Origin: Ampelocalamus luodianensis | Lineage: Eukaryota; Streptophyta; Magnoliopsida; Poales; Poaceae | Length of the DNA stretch: 64,000 bases | Assembly (NCBI GenBank): GCA_036346255.1 | Contig: CM070623.1 | Coordinates: forward strand, 8,412,407 to 8,476,406 | Direction of reading: 5' to 3' | In this document: one piece after another, positions 10,325 to 22,755 of the stretch | How positions within the stretch are numbered: the stretch's first letter is position 1 | Layout of the letters: the number at the start of each line of letters is the position of its first letter | The notes under the pieces: model-generated | The model's database searches: none | Seen by the model: the letters and a program-made list of their open reading frames with translations, nothing else | Told to the model about the DNA's origin: nothing | Position numbers and translations under genes: made by a program

Positions 10325-13300
10325 GTGAACTACAAAACTGGTGAAAAATATTGGGTGCTTGATAGTGGATGCACTCAACACATGATCGATGATAGGAAAA
10401 TGTTCACCACATTCGAGAACGTAAAAGGATGTGACAAGATCATATTTGGAGACAATAATAAAGGAAAGGTAATAGGATTGGGTAAAATCGCTATCTCAAA
10501 TGATCTTTCTATTTCTAATGTATCTCTAGTTGAATCACTAAATTTCAATTTATTATCCGTTGCTCAAATATGTGATCTTGGCTTAATTTGCTCTTTCTCA
10601 AACGAAGGTGTTTCAATTTCAAATGAAAAGGATAATGCTTTGGTTTTCAAAGGTTTTAGATTTGGAAATCTTTACTTAGTAGATTTCTCCTCAAATGCAT
10701 CGTGCTTACAAACTTGTTTAATTGCAAAAACTTCTTTGGGTTGGCTTTGGCATAGAAGGCTAGCTCATGTTGGCATGATTCAACTTAAAAAGCTTTTCAA
10801 ACATGATCTAGTTGTTGGTTTGAAAGATGTGAAGTTTGAGAAAAATCGACTTTGTAGTGCCTGTCAAGCCGGTAAACAAGTCGCAAGCTTTCACCCTTCA
10901 AGAGTATCATGTCAACTTCGAGACCATTGGAACTCTTACATATGGATTTGTTTGGGCCAACGACCTATAAGAGTATCGGAGGAAATAGTTATTGTTTAGT
11001 TATCGTGGATGATCACTTTAGATATACATGGGTGTTCTTTCTAGATGACAAGAGCGAAACCTCCGGAATTTTCAAAAGTTTTGTAAAAAGGGCTCAAAAT
11101 GAATTTGATTTCAAAATAAAGAAAATTCGTAGTGATAATGGTTCCGAGTTCAAGAATACTAAAGTTGAAGACTTTTGTGATGAACTTGGAATAAAGCACG
11201 AACTTTCCACAACCTACACTCCGGAGCAAAATGGAGTTGTAGAAAGGAAAAATCGAATATTAATTGAGATGGCTAGGACAATGCTTGATGAATATAATAC
11301 TTCCGATAGCTTTTGGGAGGAAGCAATTAACACCGCTTGTCATGCCATAAATCGTCTTTATTTGCATCGCCTTTTGAAAAAGACTTCCTATGAAATCCTT
11401 GTTGGAAGAAAACCGAACATCTCTTATTTTCGTGTCTTTGGTTGCAAATGTTATATTTTGAAAAAGGGTGTTCGTCTTTCAAAATTTGCAAGTCGATGTG
11501 ATGTTGGTTTCTTGCTTGGTTATTCTTCAAATAGCAAAGCATATCGTGTCTTCAATCAAAACTCCGGTTTAGTTGAAGAAAGACACGATGTGCAATTTGA
11601 TGAAACTAACGGCTCTCAAGAAGAGCATTATAATTTGGATGATGTAGGTGATGAATTGTTAAGAAAGGCTATGGAAAATATGCAAATTGGCGATATCAAA
11701 CCTAAAGATGAACCATCATCCTCTACTCAAGTTGAACCTCCTACTTCTTCCACAACAAGCCAAATTCAAGTGGAAGAAAATAATAATGAAGATAATCAAC
11801 CATTCAACCTACCACCAAGAATTCATAATGCGATTGCAAAAGATCATCCAATAGATCAAATATTGGGTGATGTAAGTAAGGGTGTTCAAACTCGATCTCG
11901 TGTCGTTTCATTTTGTGAACATTACTCTTTTGTCTCTTCTCTTGAGCCGAAGAATATAGATGAAGCACTTGATGATCCAGATTGGATGATTGCAATGCAC
12001 GAAGAGCTTAATAATTTCACCCGAAATGAAGTTTGGACATTGGTGGATCGACCCAAAGAACACAATGTCATCGGTACAAAATGGGTGTTTAGAAACAAGT
12101 AAGACGAAAATGGTATGGTTGTAAGAAACAAAGCAAGATTGGTCGCACAAGGTTTCTCTCAAGTCGAAGGTTTGGATTTCGGTGAAACTTTTGCTCCCGT
12201 AGCTAGACTTGAGTCAATTCGTATATTACTTGCTTTTGCATCATGCTTTGATATCAAATTATTCCAAATGGATGTCAAAAGTGCTTTTCTAAATGGAGAA
12301 ATATCCGAACTTGTATTTGTTGAACAACCTCCCGGTTTTGAAGATCCTAAGAATCCAAATCATGTCTATAAACTCTCAAAGGCGCTCACTCAATAACTTG
12401 TCAGAAAGGTATGAACGCCTTAGAGACTTTCTAGTTTCAAAAGGATTCAAAATTGGAAAATTGACTCAACCTTATTCACTAAAGTTTTAGATAATGATTT
12501 CTTTGTATGTCAAATTTACGTTGATGATATCATATTTGGTTCTACTAATCAAGATTTTTGTAAATAATTTGGTGATATGATGTCTAGGGAATTTGAAATG
12601 TCCATGATCGGAGAATTTAGCTATTTTCTTGGACTTCAAATCAAGCAACTCAAATATAGAACTTTCGTAAGTCAAACAAAGTATGCAAAGGACTTGATCA
12701 AGAGATTTGAGATGGAGGATGCAAAACCTATGAAGACTCCCATGGCAACCAACGGTCATCTCGACCTTAATGAGGGAGGTAAATCGGTAGATTTAAAGTT
12801 TTATAGGTCTATGATTGGTAGCTTGCTTTATCTTACCGCATCTAGGCCCGATATCATGTTTAGCGTTTGCATGTGTGCACGTTTTCAAGCTTCTCCAAAA
12901 GAGTGCCACTTGATGGCCGTAAAAAGAATACTAAGATATTTAAAGCTTTCCTCTAGCATTGGCCTATGGTTTACTAAAGGTGCCAAGTTTGATTTAATTG
13001 GATATTCAGACTCCGATTATGCGGGTTGCAAAGTGGATAGAAAAAGTACCTCGGGTAGTTGCCAATTCTTAGGGAGATCCTTAGTATCATGGTCATCCAA
13101 GAAACAAAATTCCGTAGCTTTATCCACCGCCTAAGCCGAATATGTTTCCGCAGAAAGTTGTTGTGCTCAATTACTATGGATGAGGCAAACTTTAATGGAT
13201 TATGGGATTAAAATTGATAAAATACCTCTCTTGTGTGATAATGACAGTGCGGTGAAAATAGCAAATAATCCTGTCCAACACTCAAGAACTAAGTATATAG

Positions 13301-13470
13301 ATATTCGTCACCACTTCTTGAGAGATCATGTGGGAAAAGGAGATATTGAAATTAGCCACATACGAACCGAAGATCAATTAGCGGACATTTTCACCAAGCC
13401 ATTAGATGAAGGCCGTTTCTGCAAATTGAGGAATGAATTAAATGTTATAGACTATTCAAATGTTGATTGA
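10325..13470 (+). pseudogene. TE3 pol: protease, integrase, reverse transcriptase, RNase H; several breaks
   Basis: The domains follow Copia order. The protease has the intact active site LDSGCTQHM near 10360. GAG-pre-integrase ends HRRLAHVG...CSACQAGKQ. A frameshift lies near 10905. The integrase core then reads LLHMDLFGPT, VIVDDH, SDNGSEFKN and EQNGVVERKNR, so the D-D-E residues are present. A TAA at 12100-12102 replaces a Q codon kept in TE6. Reverse transcriptase follows (VRNKARLVAQGFSQ, VKSAFLNG, YVDDIIFG near 12521), with a deletion near 12385 that removes most of the usual YGLKQAPRAWY motif and changes frame. RNase H (SDSDYAGCKVDRKST, CDNDSAVKIANN) is cut by a TAA at 13132. pol starts in a different frame from gag, as expected for SIRE-type elements. 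Confidence 0.88.
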
Positions 13471-14362
13471 AATATTGCCTCATGCATTCTGCTTGGTTTG
13501 GTGCTATTTGAAGTTTTTAAAATCGTTTTCTTCAAAATCTATTAAGAGGTATATATGTTCATAAAAATATGTTCTTAAGTTCTCTCTAATGCTAAATGAT
13601 CCCGAAGGGATTTAATTGAGTGCAAAACCAAGGATCATTTGCATACTTTCTCTGAATCCAGTTCTGCTATTCCTTCAAAATAATCGGAACAACCGACGTT
13701 ATAAGCTCGGTACAACCGGTTTACGGTATGACCGGCTTCATAACTACGGTACGACCGGAGGTATGTTCACGGTTCGACCGAGTTAGGTTTGGAGAAGACT
13801 GTTTTTTTTCTTCTCTCAGCGGTTCAACCGCACTCATACCGGCTCATTCCTTCGCCTCTCTCCCTCTCTCTCCAACCCGAGGTCCCTCAAAACCCCTTGT
13901 CCAAATCTCCTAAATCCTCGGCTTCCCTTCATCTTTGGGCTGATTTCCACCTATTTGGAGGTCATCTCCCCGGTTCTTCAAGGTAAAACCGCTTTTGATT
14001 CAAGTTTTACCGGAGTATTTCATCCCGAGAATACTTTTTAGGGTTAAATGAAATATAGATGATTTTGTGTGTTCTAGTTGGGCATTTATGCAAATTTGAT
14101 GTCTAGTGCTGCTTGCGCATCTATGCCGTGGATTCACTCCACTAAAAACCATCAAAAATTCGAATATCTGAATGGTCCTAGAACTCAGTCAGGAGGATCG
14201 GTACAACCGGTTCTTGAGCACGGTTCAACCGCAATGCGGTCGTATCGGACTGATAATGGCGGTATGACCAATCATCCTGACAGAAAAATAGAAATTCATT
14301 TATCTCTCACTTAATTCTATATAGTTTGATCTTTTGAACTTCTTGTAATCTATTCTATCTTC
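13471..14362 (+). other. TE3 spacer between pol and second ORF
   Basis: This is a non-coding stretch within TE3. It holds another set of the CGGT-N3-ACCG palindromes (about 13690-13830 and 14199-14265), for example GGTACAACCGG, GGTATGACCGG and GGTACGACCGG. A pyrimidine-rich stretch at 13840-13990 and TCTTCAAGGTAAAACC near 13975 could mark a splice donor for a subgenomic RNA of the downstream ORF, but that is inference. Confidence 0.6.
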
Positions 14363-14830
14363 ATGAAGATGCCCAGGACAAGAATCATGACTCGAAAGTC
14401 GCATGGACCACCTAGAGGAGGGAAATCTTCCTCTCTACCTCAAAGTCATCATGCTCCTGCAGCTCAAAGCTCCAAATCTGCTCGTGGAAAGGGTAAAGGC
14501 AAGAGACCAGCAGAAGAAGACCTGATCGATCATCAAGAGAGTTTATCTCTTCTTGAGACAGTCCGAAGCGAGTCGAGCTCAAGCGGATGCCCATCGGATG
14601 ATTTGGGGACTCCTCCAGAACCTCCAAGTGACTTAAGATTGCTCTCACCAGATGAATATGCAATCAAGCGCCATGTGAATCAATATCTTTCCAGATCAGA
14701 CTCAATTAAACCAAGATTTCACACTGCCTTTCAAGAACAAGTCTATGAGCATCTATATGGACACCACAGAAAATTTGCAGATCATAAGTGGATCAGGTGG
14801 GCACACATAAACACCATGGATAAATACAGT
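14363..14830 (+). pseudogene. TE3 second ORF, N-terminal part, interrupted by TE4
   Basis: The frame starts MKMPRTRIMTRK and is open for 156 codons until TE4 interrupts it exactly at the ACAGT target site; the same frame resumes at 26460. The N-terminus is basic and rich in S, P and G (residues 1-50). A D/E/S-rich stretch follows, then a folded-looking segment (DEYAIKRHVNQYL, FQEQVYEHLYGHHRKFADHKWIRW). SIRE-type elements carry an extra, sometimes called envelope-like, ORF at this place, but I see no signal peptide and no clear membrane segment. The folded part resembles in style the plant transposon-protein domain of Pfam PF20167. Function is unknown. Confidence 0.65.
14826..14830 (+). repeat. 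TE4 target-site duplication, left copy (ACAGT)
   Basis: ACAGT precedes the LTR start TGTCGACGATC and is repeated exactly at 26455-26459 after the right LTR end CCTCGTCA. Removing one copy and TE4 restores the TE3 reading frame. Confidence 0.88.
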
Positions 14831-15476
14831 TGTCGACGATCAAGACGTCGATCTTACGAAAATAGAAAGGAGAAAATGACGTGGGAAATCTCAGGGAATA
14901 ATGGACCGCTCTTTTATTAATATGAACTGAATTTACAAGGTATATCCTAAGGACTCGCTTGCCCTCTTGCCGACTCGTAACTATTACGAATCTATGGCTT
15001 GTGCTTTTGTCTTCCTTCTTACATTTCCTTTTTCCTCCTCCTTGATCCGCCTGAGTTCCATCTTTAAATAGCCCTCGAAGAGGTGGAATTTACTCCGAGA
15101 AGGCGCTGATGCGGCGCTTGCGTCTGTCGAGTCAAGTGACGGTTGATCTGAGAATCAACCGTTTGGCGGTTATATGTCTATGAAACATATAACCGCATCG
15201 GAGGTTGTTCACTGGTGTGTCTTGGATAAGATACGTTGTATGGAATATGCACGTGTTCCATTCATCATACTGGTAGAGAATATACCATGGAATCGGTTCT
15301 TACCTTCTACGAGCGGTTCTCTGGTGGAAGCTTGGCTTGGCCTTCGTCCACCGGTACCCATTATGTAACCTCTGGAATCTCTACGACCGGAGGTCGTGCA
15401 CCTCAAAGGTTACGACCATGAAGACGTATGATCTTTTATATATTAAAGATAATATATAGAGGTTTTAATCTCGTCA
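14831..15476 (-). repeat. TE4 3' LTR
   Basis: It is 646 bp, starts TGTCGACGATCAAGACGTCG on the plus strand and ends TCTCGTCA. On the minus strand it is preceded by the polypurine tract read as the complement of CTAGCCCCGAAC (15475-15486). Small deletions distinguish it from the right LTR. Confidence 0.85.
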
Positions 15477-15789
15477 CTAGCCCCGAACTTTAAATGAATA
15501 GGTCGTGTGAACACCTTTCTTCGATGAAATCGTATCGGGATGACGCTATTAAATACAAAGGCATTTGAAGCGGTTTGTATTCACTTTAAAGTTGAGAACT
15601 TTGCCTTGGGATTTGAAGAGTTTCTGTGTCCGTTGGACTTTTTTGGGTAACTCCTTATTACAGTTTAGGATTTCTGAAGCTTATAAAACCCCTTTGTAAA
15701 CTTAGGGTTTTTTTCACTTCCTCCTTTCTTTTCTCATCTTCCGAGTAAAAACTACCTCCGACCTCCTTTGCTTTTCTCACCCAAAAAGA

Positions 15790-18700
15790 ACCTAACCATG
15801 TCGGACCAAATCACCAACCAGGTCGGTTTCCACCTAAGTGAGAAAAAGTTGGAGAATCTGAGAAGATCGGGATGCTCCCAGCAAGGATGTGATTTCTTGG
15901 AGATCCGCGTTTGGGAACATTCCCGGCAGTGAAGATGGAGAAATTCTGTTTTTCTCGCATATATCGAATGCGATTTGCTACCAATTCACTCCTTCCTTCC
16001 TCAAGTTTTGGAGTATTATGGAGTTGAATTGGTGAATCTGGCTCCCAATGCCATCGCCAATATCAGTATTTTTATCTATATCTGCGAAGCGTACTTGGGG
16101 ATTCCAGCAGATCTGGATCTATTCAGGTACTACTACAGGATGATAAAGTCCGGAAAAGCGATTGGGACGCCTGGAGAGTGCACCTTGCGTCTCGATGATG
16201 GAAAAGCTGATGAGTACATTTTTATGTACTCAACATCTTCGTGATAGTCGTGGAAGAAGATCTGGTTCTATATGAAGATCACGAAGAAAGACAGCCTTTA
16301 TTATTCTGGTAAGAAGGCGGTGAGAATCCGAGATGGCGCCCTCTGCTGAGAAAGAGGAAATGTAGGAAATGGGCTGAAGCAATCAAGCTTCTTAGTGTCA
16401 AAGGTCTAACATCTTGGCATGTGGTGAAGGATTTTTCCACGCGCCGGGTTAGCCCTTTGAAGGCCCGAGCACATAAGATGCTCTAGTACATTGGTCGTGA
16501 TGATACGACCAAGAGATTCTAAAATGGTAAGCCATTAACGATTCCGACCAGTTTTCCTATCTCAGTTAATTATTTCCGTATCCTTAAATCTTTCATCTTA
16601 CCTTTACTCTATCTTCGATGAGATTAGAAGCGGATCAAGATGATCTCAGGCGAGAGCTCGGCGATAAGGCTAGTTTCCCTCGGATCTTAGCGGCTGTTTC
16701 CGCTGAAGAAAGGATTGAAAGACTTAAGGTAAAAAATATCAACTGCTGTCTTATTGACGTACATATTATTTTTGATCAGTATACCATAAACCCTCTTTGA
16801 TGTGTAGTCAGTTGGGTTGAGAATCAACGAGGCCACTGAAAGATGTGCGCCATTTGATGATCCAATCTCCCCTTCGACCACACAGGATGTCAGCCCTCCA
16901 GAGGTAGGTAACCGAACACAAATAATATTCTAGATAAATTATGTTCATCGTCTAACTATCTTTGGTGATGAATTTAGGCGGTCGTCATACCTTCCAGCAA
17001 GGTCATCGAGAACCTCCGATGCTCATCGAGGCCATGTTGTGGAGGTAGACGAATCTACATCTACTACCCGCGATCGTGACCTCGACCAAATGGTCGCGGA
17101 TATCGCTTCCGATTTCCGATTAGTGGATGTGCAAGATCTAGTCAACCCTACCGGTTTAGAACTGGTGAAATCAGTTGATAAGAAGAGGAAGGCCATCGCA
17201 ACGAACTTCACTTCGATGCGCTACAAGGGTAAATTCACAAAAACAACAAGGTATATATATAAAATGAAGAGGTCGTATTTATACATACCTTGGATCTTCC
17301 TTACCTTCTCTCTCGTTTTAGATCTTACGGTGTTCCTGGCCGTGTCCGATCAGAGCACCCTCAGAAAAAGTTCTGAGGTAGAGGTGGTTGTGGAGGCTCG
17401 ACCGTGATACTCCTAAAGCAAAACTACCGAGGATGAAGTAGCAAAGAAGCCCCGAGCGGTTTCAAAGATCGCTCAGGATCCTCTAGTAATCCTTACTCCT
17501 TCTCCTGAGGTAGTCATCCCAGAGACCCTCAACAGTTCCACCTCCTCCAGAAATACTTCTCAGTTAACAAATTCTCTTTTCTCCCGATTTATCGAGGATA
17601 AGGAACTTGATGAAGCCTGGGGAAAGATATCGGACCATCAAGCCAAGATTGGTCCAGATACCATCTTTTCCGAATATAATGATATAGCAATTCGGGTAAG
17701 TGTTCTACGACCATCCTTACAACTCTTTCTTTTGCAGTTTCTTTGAAAGCTTGCTAAAGAAAGGAATTTTTGTTTTTGTAGCATTTGGTCGAAAATTATG
17801 CTGTGATCGGAGGACTGACCCAGCGAATAAAAACTTTGGAGCAAAAACACTCCGATCTGAGAAGTAAGTACATTTCTCTTTTTGATCTCCTAAGGTTTAT
17901 TATCTTGATTCTCCTTATAGATTATCCTTCTCTTTCTATCATATTTGATAGATTTAGAGAAAATTACAGAAGAGATCAAGGCCAAGGAAGCCCTAATAAT
18001 AAAGCTGAGGGAAGAAAATCAGAGTAAAGACCGGTCGATCGAGCATGCAATGACCAGGCAAAAAGAGGTTTTCGACTCTTGTGAGAAGAAAATCAAAGGT
18101 TACTGGTCGTAGACCTAACCAGTATTCCATAACTCCAATTGTAAAGAGTACATTAATTTTGTTTATCTACTCGTGCAGAAAAAACTGTAGCACTTGAACG
18201 AGCGGAGAAGACCCTCGATTTTGGCGTGGCCAAAGGAAGCTTTTGTATTTGGCCTTGATGAGAAGATCAAGGCTCTTAACAAGATGATCTTCGATATGGG
18301 ATCGGATCAAGCTTGCCTTCTTTAGGAGATCCAACGGAAAAGATGGACTACTTTGGTCAACTTTTGGAAGATCTCAAAGGTCCTCAAAACTATGAGGAAA
18401 ACCATACCCAGACAATGAAGGAAGCTATTGTAATCGAGTTAGTGTTGCTTTAGCAAAACTAAAGGCTTCGATCCTCTGTTAACCTTAAAGTCAGGAAGAG
18501 GACTTCGATCGCTCGAGAGTGAAGCAACAAAACTTCTCGAGGAAGTAAAACCTCTCGGAGAAAAGTTGCGGAAATGGAAGTCGGATCTCCATCTCATAGC
18601 GACTAGTCTAGAGGTCCTAATATGTAAACAGATGTAATATTAGACTATGTAAAATGAAAAACTTACCTTTTGTCAAAGAAGATCCTGCTTTGTCAATGTT

Positions 18701-19025
18701 GTTAAATACTCATATATCTCCTAGCCCATGACTGCTTATGTTAGTAGATGAACGTTACTAAAAGAAAGCAGTAGACCAGGAAATTGAGTAATAACGATGA
18801 CCATGGTAAGAGTGCTGATAATGTCTATGACAACGATCTAGGAAATACTAGGAAATCATGTGGTTGGAACCAGCTGACGATTTCGACTAGTCTAGACCGG
18901 ATTTTGCTGATAAGAAGATATGCATTAAGAATGTATGCAAGAAATGAAATGAAGAGAAAAGTACCGTTGTTTAGGAAATATTCGGATCTGTCGCATCAAA
19001 TCTTAAGAATCGAAGATGTGTAAAA
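15790..19025 (+). pseudogene. TE4 antisense ORF: putative gypsy-type transposon protein with coiled-coil tail
   Basis: This plus-strand coding sequence lies opposite to the gag-pol of TE4. It starts MSDQITNQVGFHLSEKKL at 15798. Frame breaks lead into a well-kept segment at 15975-16244 (VLEYYGVELVNLAPNAI, AYLGIPADLDLFRYY, CTLRLDDGKADEYIF), followed by KKIWFYMKITKKDSLYY. This matches in style the plant 'putative gypsy type transposon' domain (Pfam Transposase_28). Downstream pieces at about 16618-16730, 17039-17220, 17785-17865 and 17950-18110 are charged and heptad-like (ENYAVIGGLTQRIKTLEQK), pointing to a coiled-coil C-terminus. GT and AG dinucleotides near the edges of these pieces suggest introns, so some breaks may be splicing rather than damage. 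True exon limits are unresolved. An open stretch at 18784-19023 is unassigned. Confidence 0.65.
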
Positions 19026-19620
19026 TATTTGCGAACGTGCTCATACTCAAATCCGACGGCAGCAAGGATCGTAGGAAAAGGACCGTCACTAGGAAGCTCC
19101 TTCCGATGGCGTGACCACGTCAGAGAGGAGAGACTTGACTAGGAGGTTTTCGTGTCCCACCAAGAGCCAAACTTGAGTAGAAACAGAATGTTGAAATAAA
19201 ATAACAATCTTCAAATTCAAGAAAGAAACGAAACCAAGTAAATTGTGCGAGTTGGTACTCTTTATACTCGTATGATTCTTTAAGAAAAGAATATCTGGTC
19301 GAGTGTGTATCATTGAAGCAATGATCACGGCTAAAACGATGTTATTGGTGACATTTAAGTCAAGAACCATGAGTAGTGGAGATCCTATAGAAGGATTATC
19401 GGAGAGAATAAGAGTCTTCTCCGACCAACAAGCAACAGGAATGGCATACGACCAGATGCAACGAATAATAAGGATAAACAACCACACTGATCGTTTTTAA
19501 GGAAAAAGCATCTTTATTGAAAAAAGAATGTAAATAAAATACATGAAATTAAACATAGAACTTACACAATTGATCAATATTCCAAGAATTAGACAAAACT
19601 TGCCCATCGGTCATAGCTAA
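19026..19620. other. TE4 non-coding stretch between antisense ORF and integrase
   Basis: No recognisable protein is seen on either strand. The minus-strand frame at 19089-19487 has no family resemblance I can name. Confidence 0.4.
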
Positions 19621-19623
19621 TCG

Positions 19624-20870
19624 TCATCGATCTGGCGGGTAACCGACCACAGTGTATGGACCTTCCCACTTAGGTGAAAGTTTGTTGCGACCTGCTTGGT
19701 TCTGAATTTTTCTAAGAACCAAATCACCTACAATTAGGCTGCGAGGTTGCACCTTACGACTGTAGTACCGACGCATGACTTGCTGGTAGATCGCTGATCG
19801 TAGCAAAGCTTGGTTTCGCTCGTTCTTCAAGAAATTGATGTCGTCAAGTCGTCGTTCACACCGATCACTTTCGGAAAAGGAATCGGTTGAGCGTAACCAA
19901 TTTTAAGCTCGAGGAAGCATGGCTTCGGCTCCGTAAACCATAAAGAATGGTGTTTCACCGGTCGCACGACTAGTCGTGGTACGAACGGCCCATAATACAG
20001 AAGGAAGTTCTTGAACCCAAGCTCCTGTCCGCTGAATTAACTGATCGAATACTCGTCGTTTGATCCCTTGCATTATGATACCATTGGCTCGCTCAACTGC
20101 TCCATTGCTCGTGGATGAGCAATGAAGCGAAATGTATCTTGATACCTAGTTCTTCGCAAATTCACGAAATTGCCGCTGAAAATCGGGCACCGTTATCGAT
20201 GATTATCATTGGGTACACCAAACCGTATAATCACGCTTTTTGTTAGGAACCTCTTGGCGGCTTGATTGTAGTTTTACAACCGCTCGGCCGATCCATTTAG
20301 TGAACGTGTCAATCATAACGAACAGAACTCAAAGCCCCGGTGCTCTTAGGAAAGGTCCTAGAATGTCCATCCCAGTTGCAAAAGGCCAAGAAAGAGGAAT
20401 TGTTTGCAAAGCTTGAGACGGTGATGTACTTGTCGACTATGAAACCGACATTGTACGCGCCGTCACGAGCTCCTTTGCATCATGAAGGGCGATTGGCGAG
20501 AGTATCCTTGCCTAAAGGCTTTACCAACCAAAGTTACAGAGGAATGATGTGCTCCACAGACTCCTCCATGAATTTCGGCTAGCAATTTAATGCCATCCGA
20601 GTGAGATATGCATCTCATCAACACTCCGTGAGATCCTCGCTTATACAAGGTACGTTCAATGAGAGTGTATGATTTGGCTTTTCGTGCAATGCGATCAGCC
20701 TCTACATCATCTTCTGGAATTAGGTCATGCTGAAGATAATTGTAGATCGATGTCATCCAATCTCTACCGTGATCGTGATGGCGCCAACCATCATCGACCT
20801 GTGGAGCATCCATGTTCGCAGAATCGAGGTGTGCAACCTCCTTGCTAACATCTATGTCCTCGGAAGGCTC
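19624..20870 (-). pseudogene. TE4 integrase, fragmented
   Basis: On the minus strand the N-terminal H2C2-like part is seen at about 20463-20700 (SYTLIERTLYKRGSHGVLM, then LLAEIHGGVCGAHH). The core lies at about 19850-20400, with a readable DNGARF segment near 20190 but broken by stops. The C-terminal part at 19624-19830 reads YYSRKVQPRSLIVGDLVLRK and LSPKWEGPYTVVGYP, typical of the end of Gypsy integrases. There is no chromodomain, as expected for the Tat group. Confidence 0.8.
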
Positions 20871-20872
20871 GA

Positions 20873-21316
20873 CTACCGAGGGTGAATCGAGTTTCTCGAG
20901 AAAAACTCCGGGCGGGACGGATGTCCGTGTGGAAGCCATCCGGGCCAACTGGTCTGCCAGAAAGTTTTCCTTTCTAGGAATGTGTTGGATCTGGAAACCG
21001 AAGAAATGCTTTTCGAGTTTCCGTACTTCCGCCAGATATTCGCTACTAGTTGAGAATCGCCTTTCACTAGCAATCTGCGAATCCCGAGCGAACGAGCTGC
21101 CCGAAGTCCGGCCAGTAAACCTTCATATTCTGCCACATTGTTAGTAGCAGGAAAGTTAAACTGAATGGCGTACTTTATTTGTTCACCAGTAGGGGAAATC
21201 AAGACGACCCCAGCCCCCGAGCCATGCAACATCAAGGAACCATCGAAGTACATTGTCCACTCGTCGTGGTGCTCGTACTCGGGCCCTTGGGTGGGTTCGG
21301 GTTTGTCCATTCGCAA
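20873..21316 (-). pseudogene. TE4 second, plant-type RNase H (RVT_3-like)
   Basis: The frame reads WTMYFDGSLMLHGSGAGVVL, NNVAEYEGLLAGLRAARSLG and LLVKGDSQLVANIW. These are the D-G-S, E and D-S-Q blocks of an RNase H fold like that of plant RVT_3 proteins. Its position between the reverse transcriptase's own RNase H and the integrase is the known dual-RNase-H arrangement of Tat elements. The metal-binding acidic residues are visible. The reading then shifts frame toward the integrase. Confidence 0.85.
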
Positions 21317-21397
21317 TGAATTCGCTATTGTCCGGGACTTGATTGCTGTTCGTGGGACAAAATGGAGATCGAACGCCCCAAGCTCAACCGCCCATTT

Positions 21398-22750
21398 TTA
21401 TATTCGTCCTGATGACTCCCTGTTTCCCAGGACTTGACCAAGGGGATATCCAGTAGGTACGACCACTTTGTGGGCCTGAAAATAATGCCTTAGTTTCCTT
21501 GAAGCCATAAGGAGACCATAGAGCAATTTTTGTACCTGCGGATACCTTTCTTTTGGTCCATGTAAGACTTCACTTACGTAATATATTGGTCGTTGAACAT
21601 TGTCTCGTTCTACGACCAGTACACCACTAACCGTTTGTGGCGTTGCAGCCACGTAAATTAGTAATGTTTCACCCAATCTTGGAGAAACTAAGATTGGGGA
21701 CTCGTAAGGTACCGTTTAATTCTTCAAAGGCGCGCTTGCTTCTTTAGTCCATTCGAAACTCCCATGTTTCCGGAGAAGCTTAAAGAAAGGTAGTCCTTTT
21801 TCGCCTAACCGTGCTATGAAACGACTTAACGCCATACAACCGGTTAACTTCTGGACTTCCTTCTTTGTGGTTGGATCGCGCATCGATCGATGGCGGCGAT
21901 TTTCGTTGGATTTGCTTCAATGCCTCTAGTGAAACTAGGAACCCAAGAAGCTTTCCGACGAAACTCCAACACACATTTCTCGGATTTAACTTAAGGTTAT
22001 GACGTCTTAAGTTATTGAAAGTCTCTTGCGGTCTAGAATATGATCCCAGCGTTGGCGCTTTTAACGACTGGATCATCAACGTAGGCTTCAAGATTCCGAC
22101 CCACCGAGGGCTAAAGGTCTTTGCATCAACCTTTGGAATGTTGCACCAAGATTCTTGAGACCAAATGGCATTTTTACATAACAGATAAGTACCATATGGG
22201 GTGATAAAGGAAGTTTTCTCTTCATCTTGTTTACTCATATTGATCTGTGGTACCACGAGTAAGCATCCAAAAACTTAACAACTCACACCCGTAGTAGAGT
22301 CTACAAGTTAATCAATGCGAGGAAGAGGAAAGTCATCCTTCTGACAAGCTTTATTAAGATCTGTAAAGTCAATACACATTCGCCATTTCCGTTGGCTTTT
22401 CTAACCATTACGAGATTGGCGAGCCACTCGGGTGGTCGACCTCACGAATGAACCCGCTTTAAGAAGCTTGTTGATCTCCATTGGATTGCTTCTTTTCGAT
22501 CAAAGCGGCGTCGTAGCTTCTGCTTGACCGGTTTTTTGTTAGGCTGTAGAGCTAGCCTATGCTCGATCACCTCCTTGGGGACTCCGGGCATGTCGGACGC
22601 CTGCCATGCGAATACGTCCTGATTAGCTCGGAGGAAGGAGACGAGCGACTCTTCCTATTTAGGGTCGAGTCCTGTCCCGACCAGTATCTTGGCACCCTCT
22701 GGAGAAGCGCTTCCATCGAGTTGTACCTCTTTCAACTGGTTGGAAGGTTT
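21398..22750 (-). pseudogene. TE4 reverse transcriptase and first RNase H, fragmented
   Basis: The reverse transcriptase region is broken into short frames. Readable pieces are FITPYGTYLLCKN (near 22200), the catalytic YVDD codons at 22072-22083, and HNLKLNPRNVCWSFVGKLLGF. The tethered RNase H at 21398-21676 reads LLIYVAATPQTVSGVLVVER and RPIYYVSEVLHGPKERY. At least four frame changes and stops make it inactive. Confidence 0.82.
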
Positions 22751-22755
22751 TGGTG

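Noticed and set aside
14363..14920. Apparent 185-aa host gene
   Set aside because: It is the start of the TE3 second ORF running on into the TE4 LTR; the target-site duplication shows the true break at 14830.
21780..22256. Single clean 158-aa protein on the minus strand
   Set aside because: Known reverse transcriptase blocks appear out of frame within it, including the YVDD codons, so the open frame is an artefact of frameshifts.
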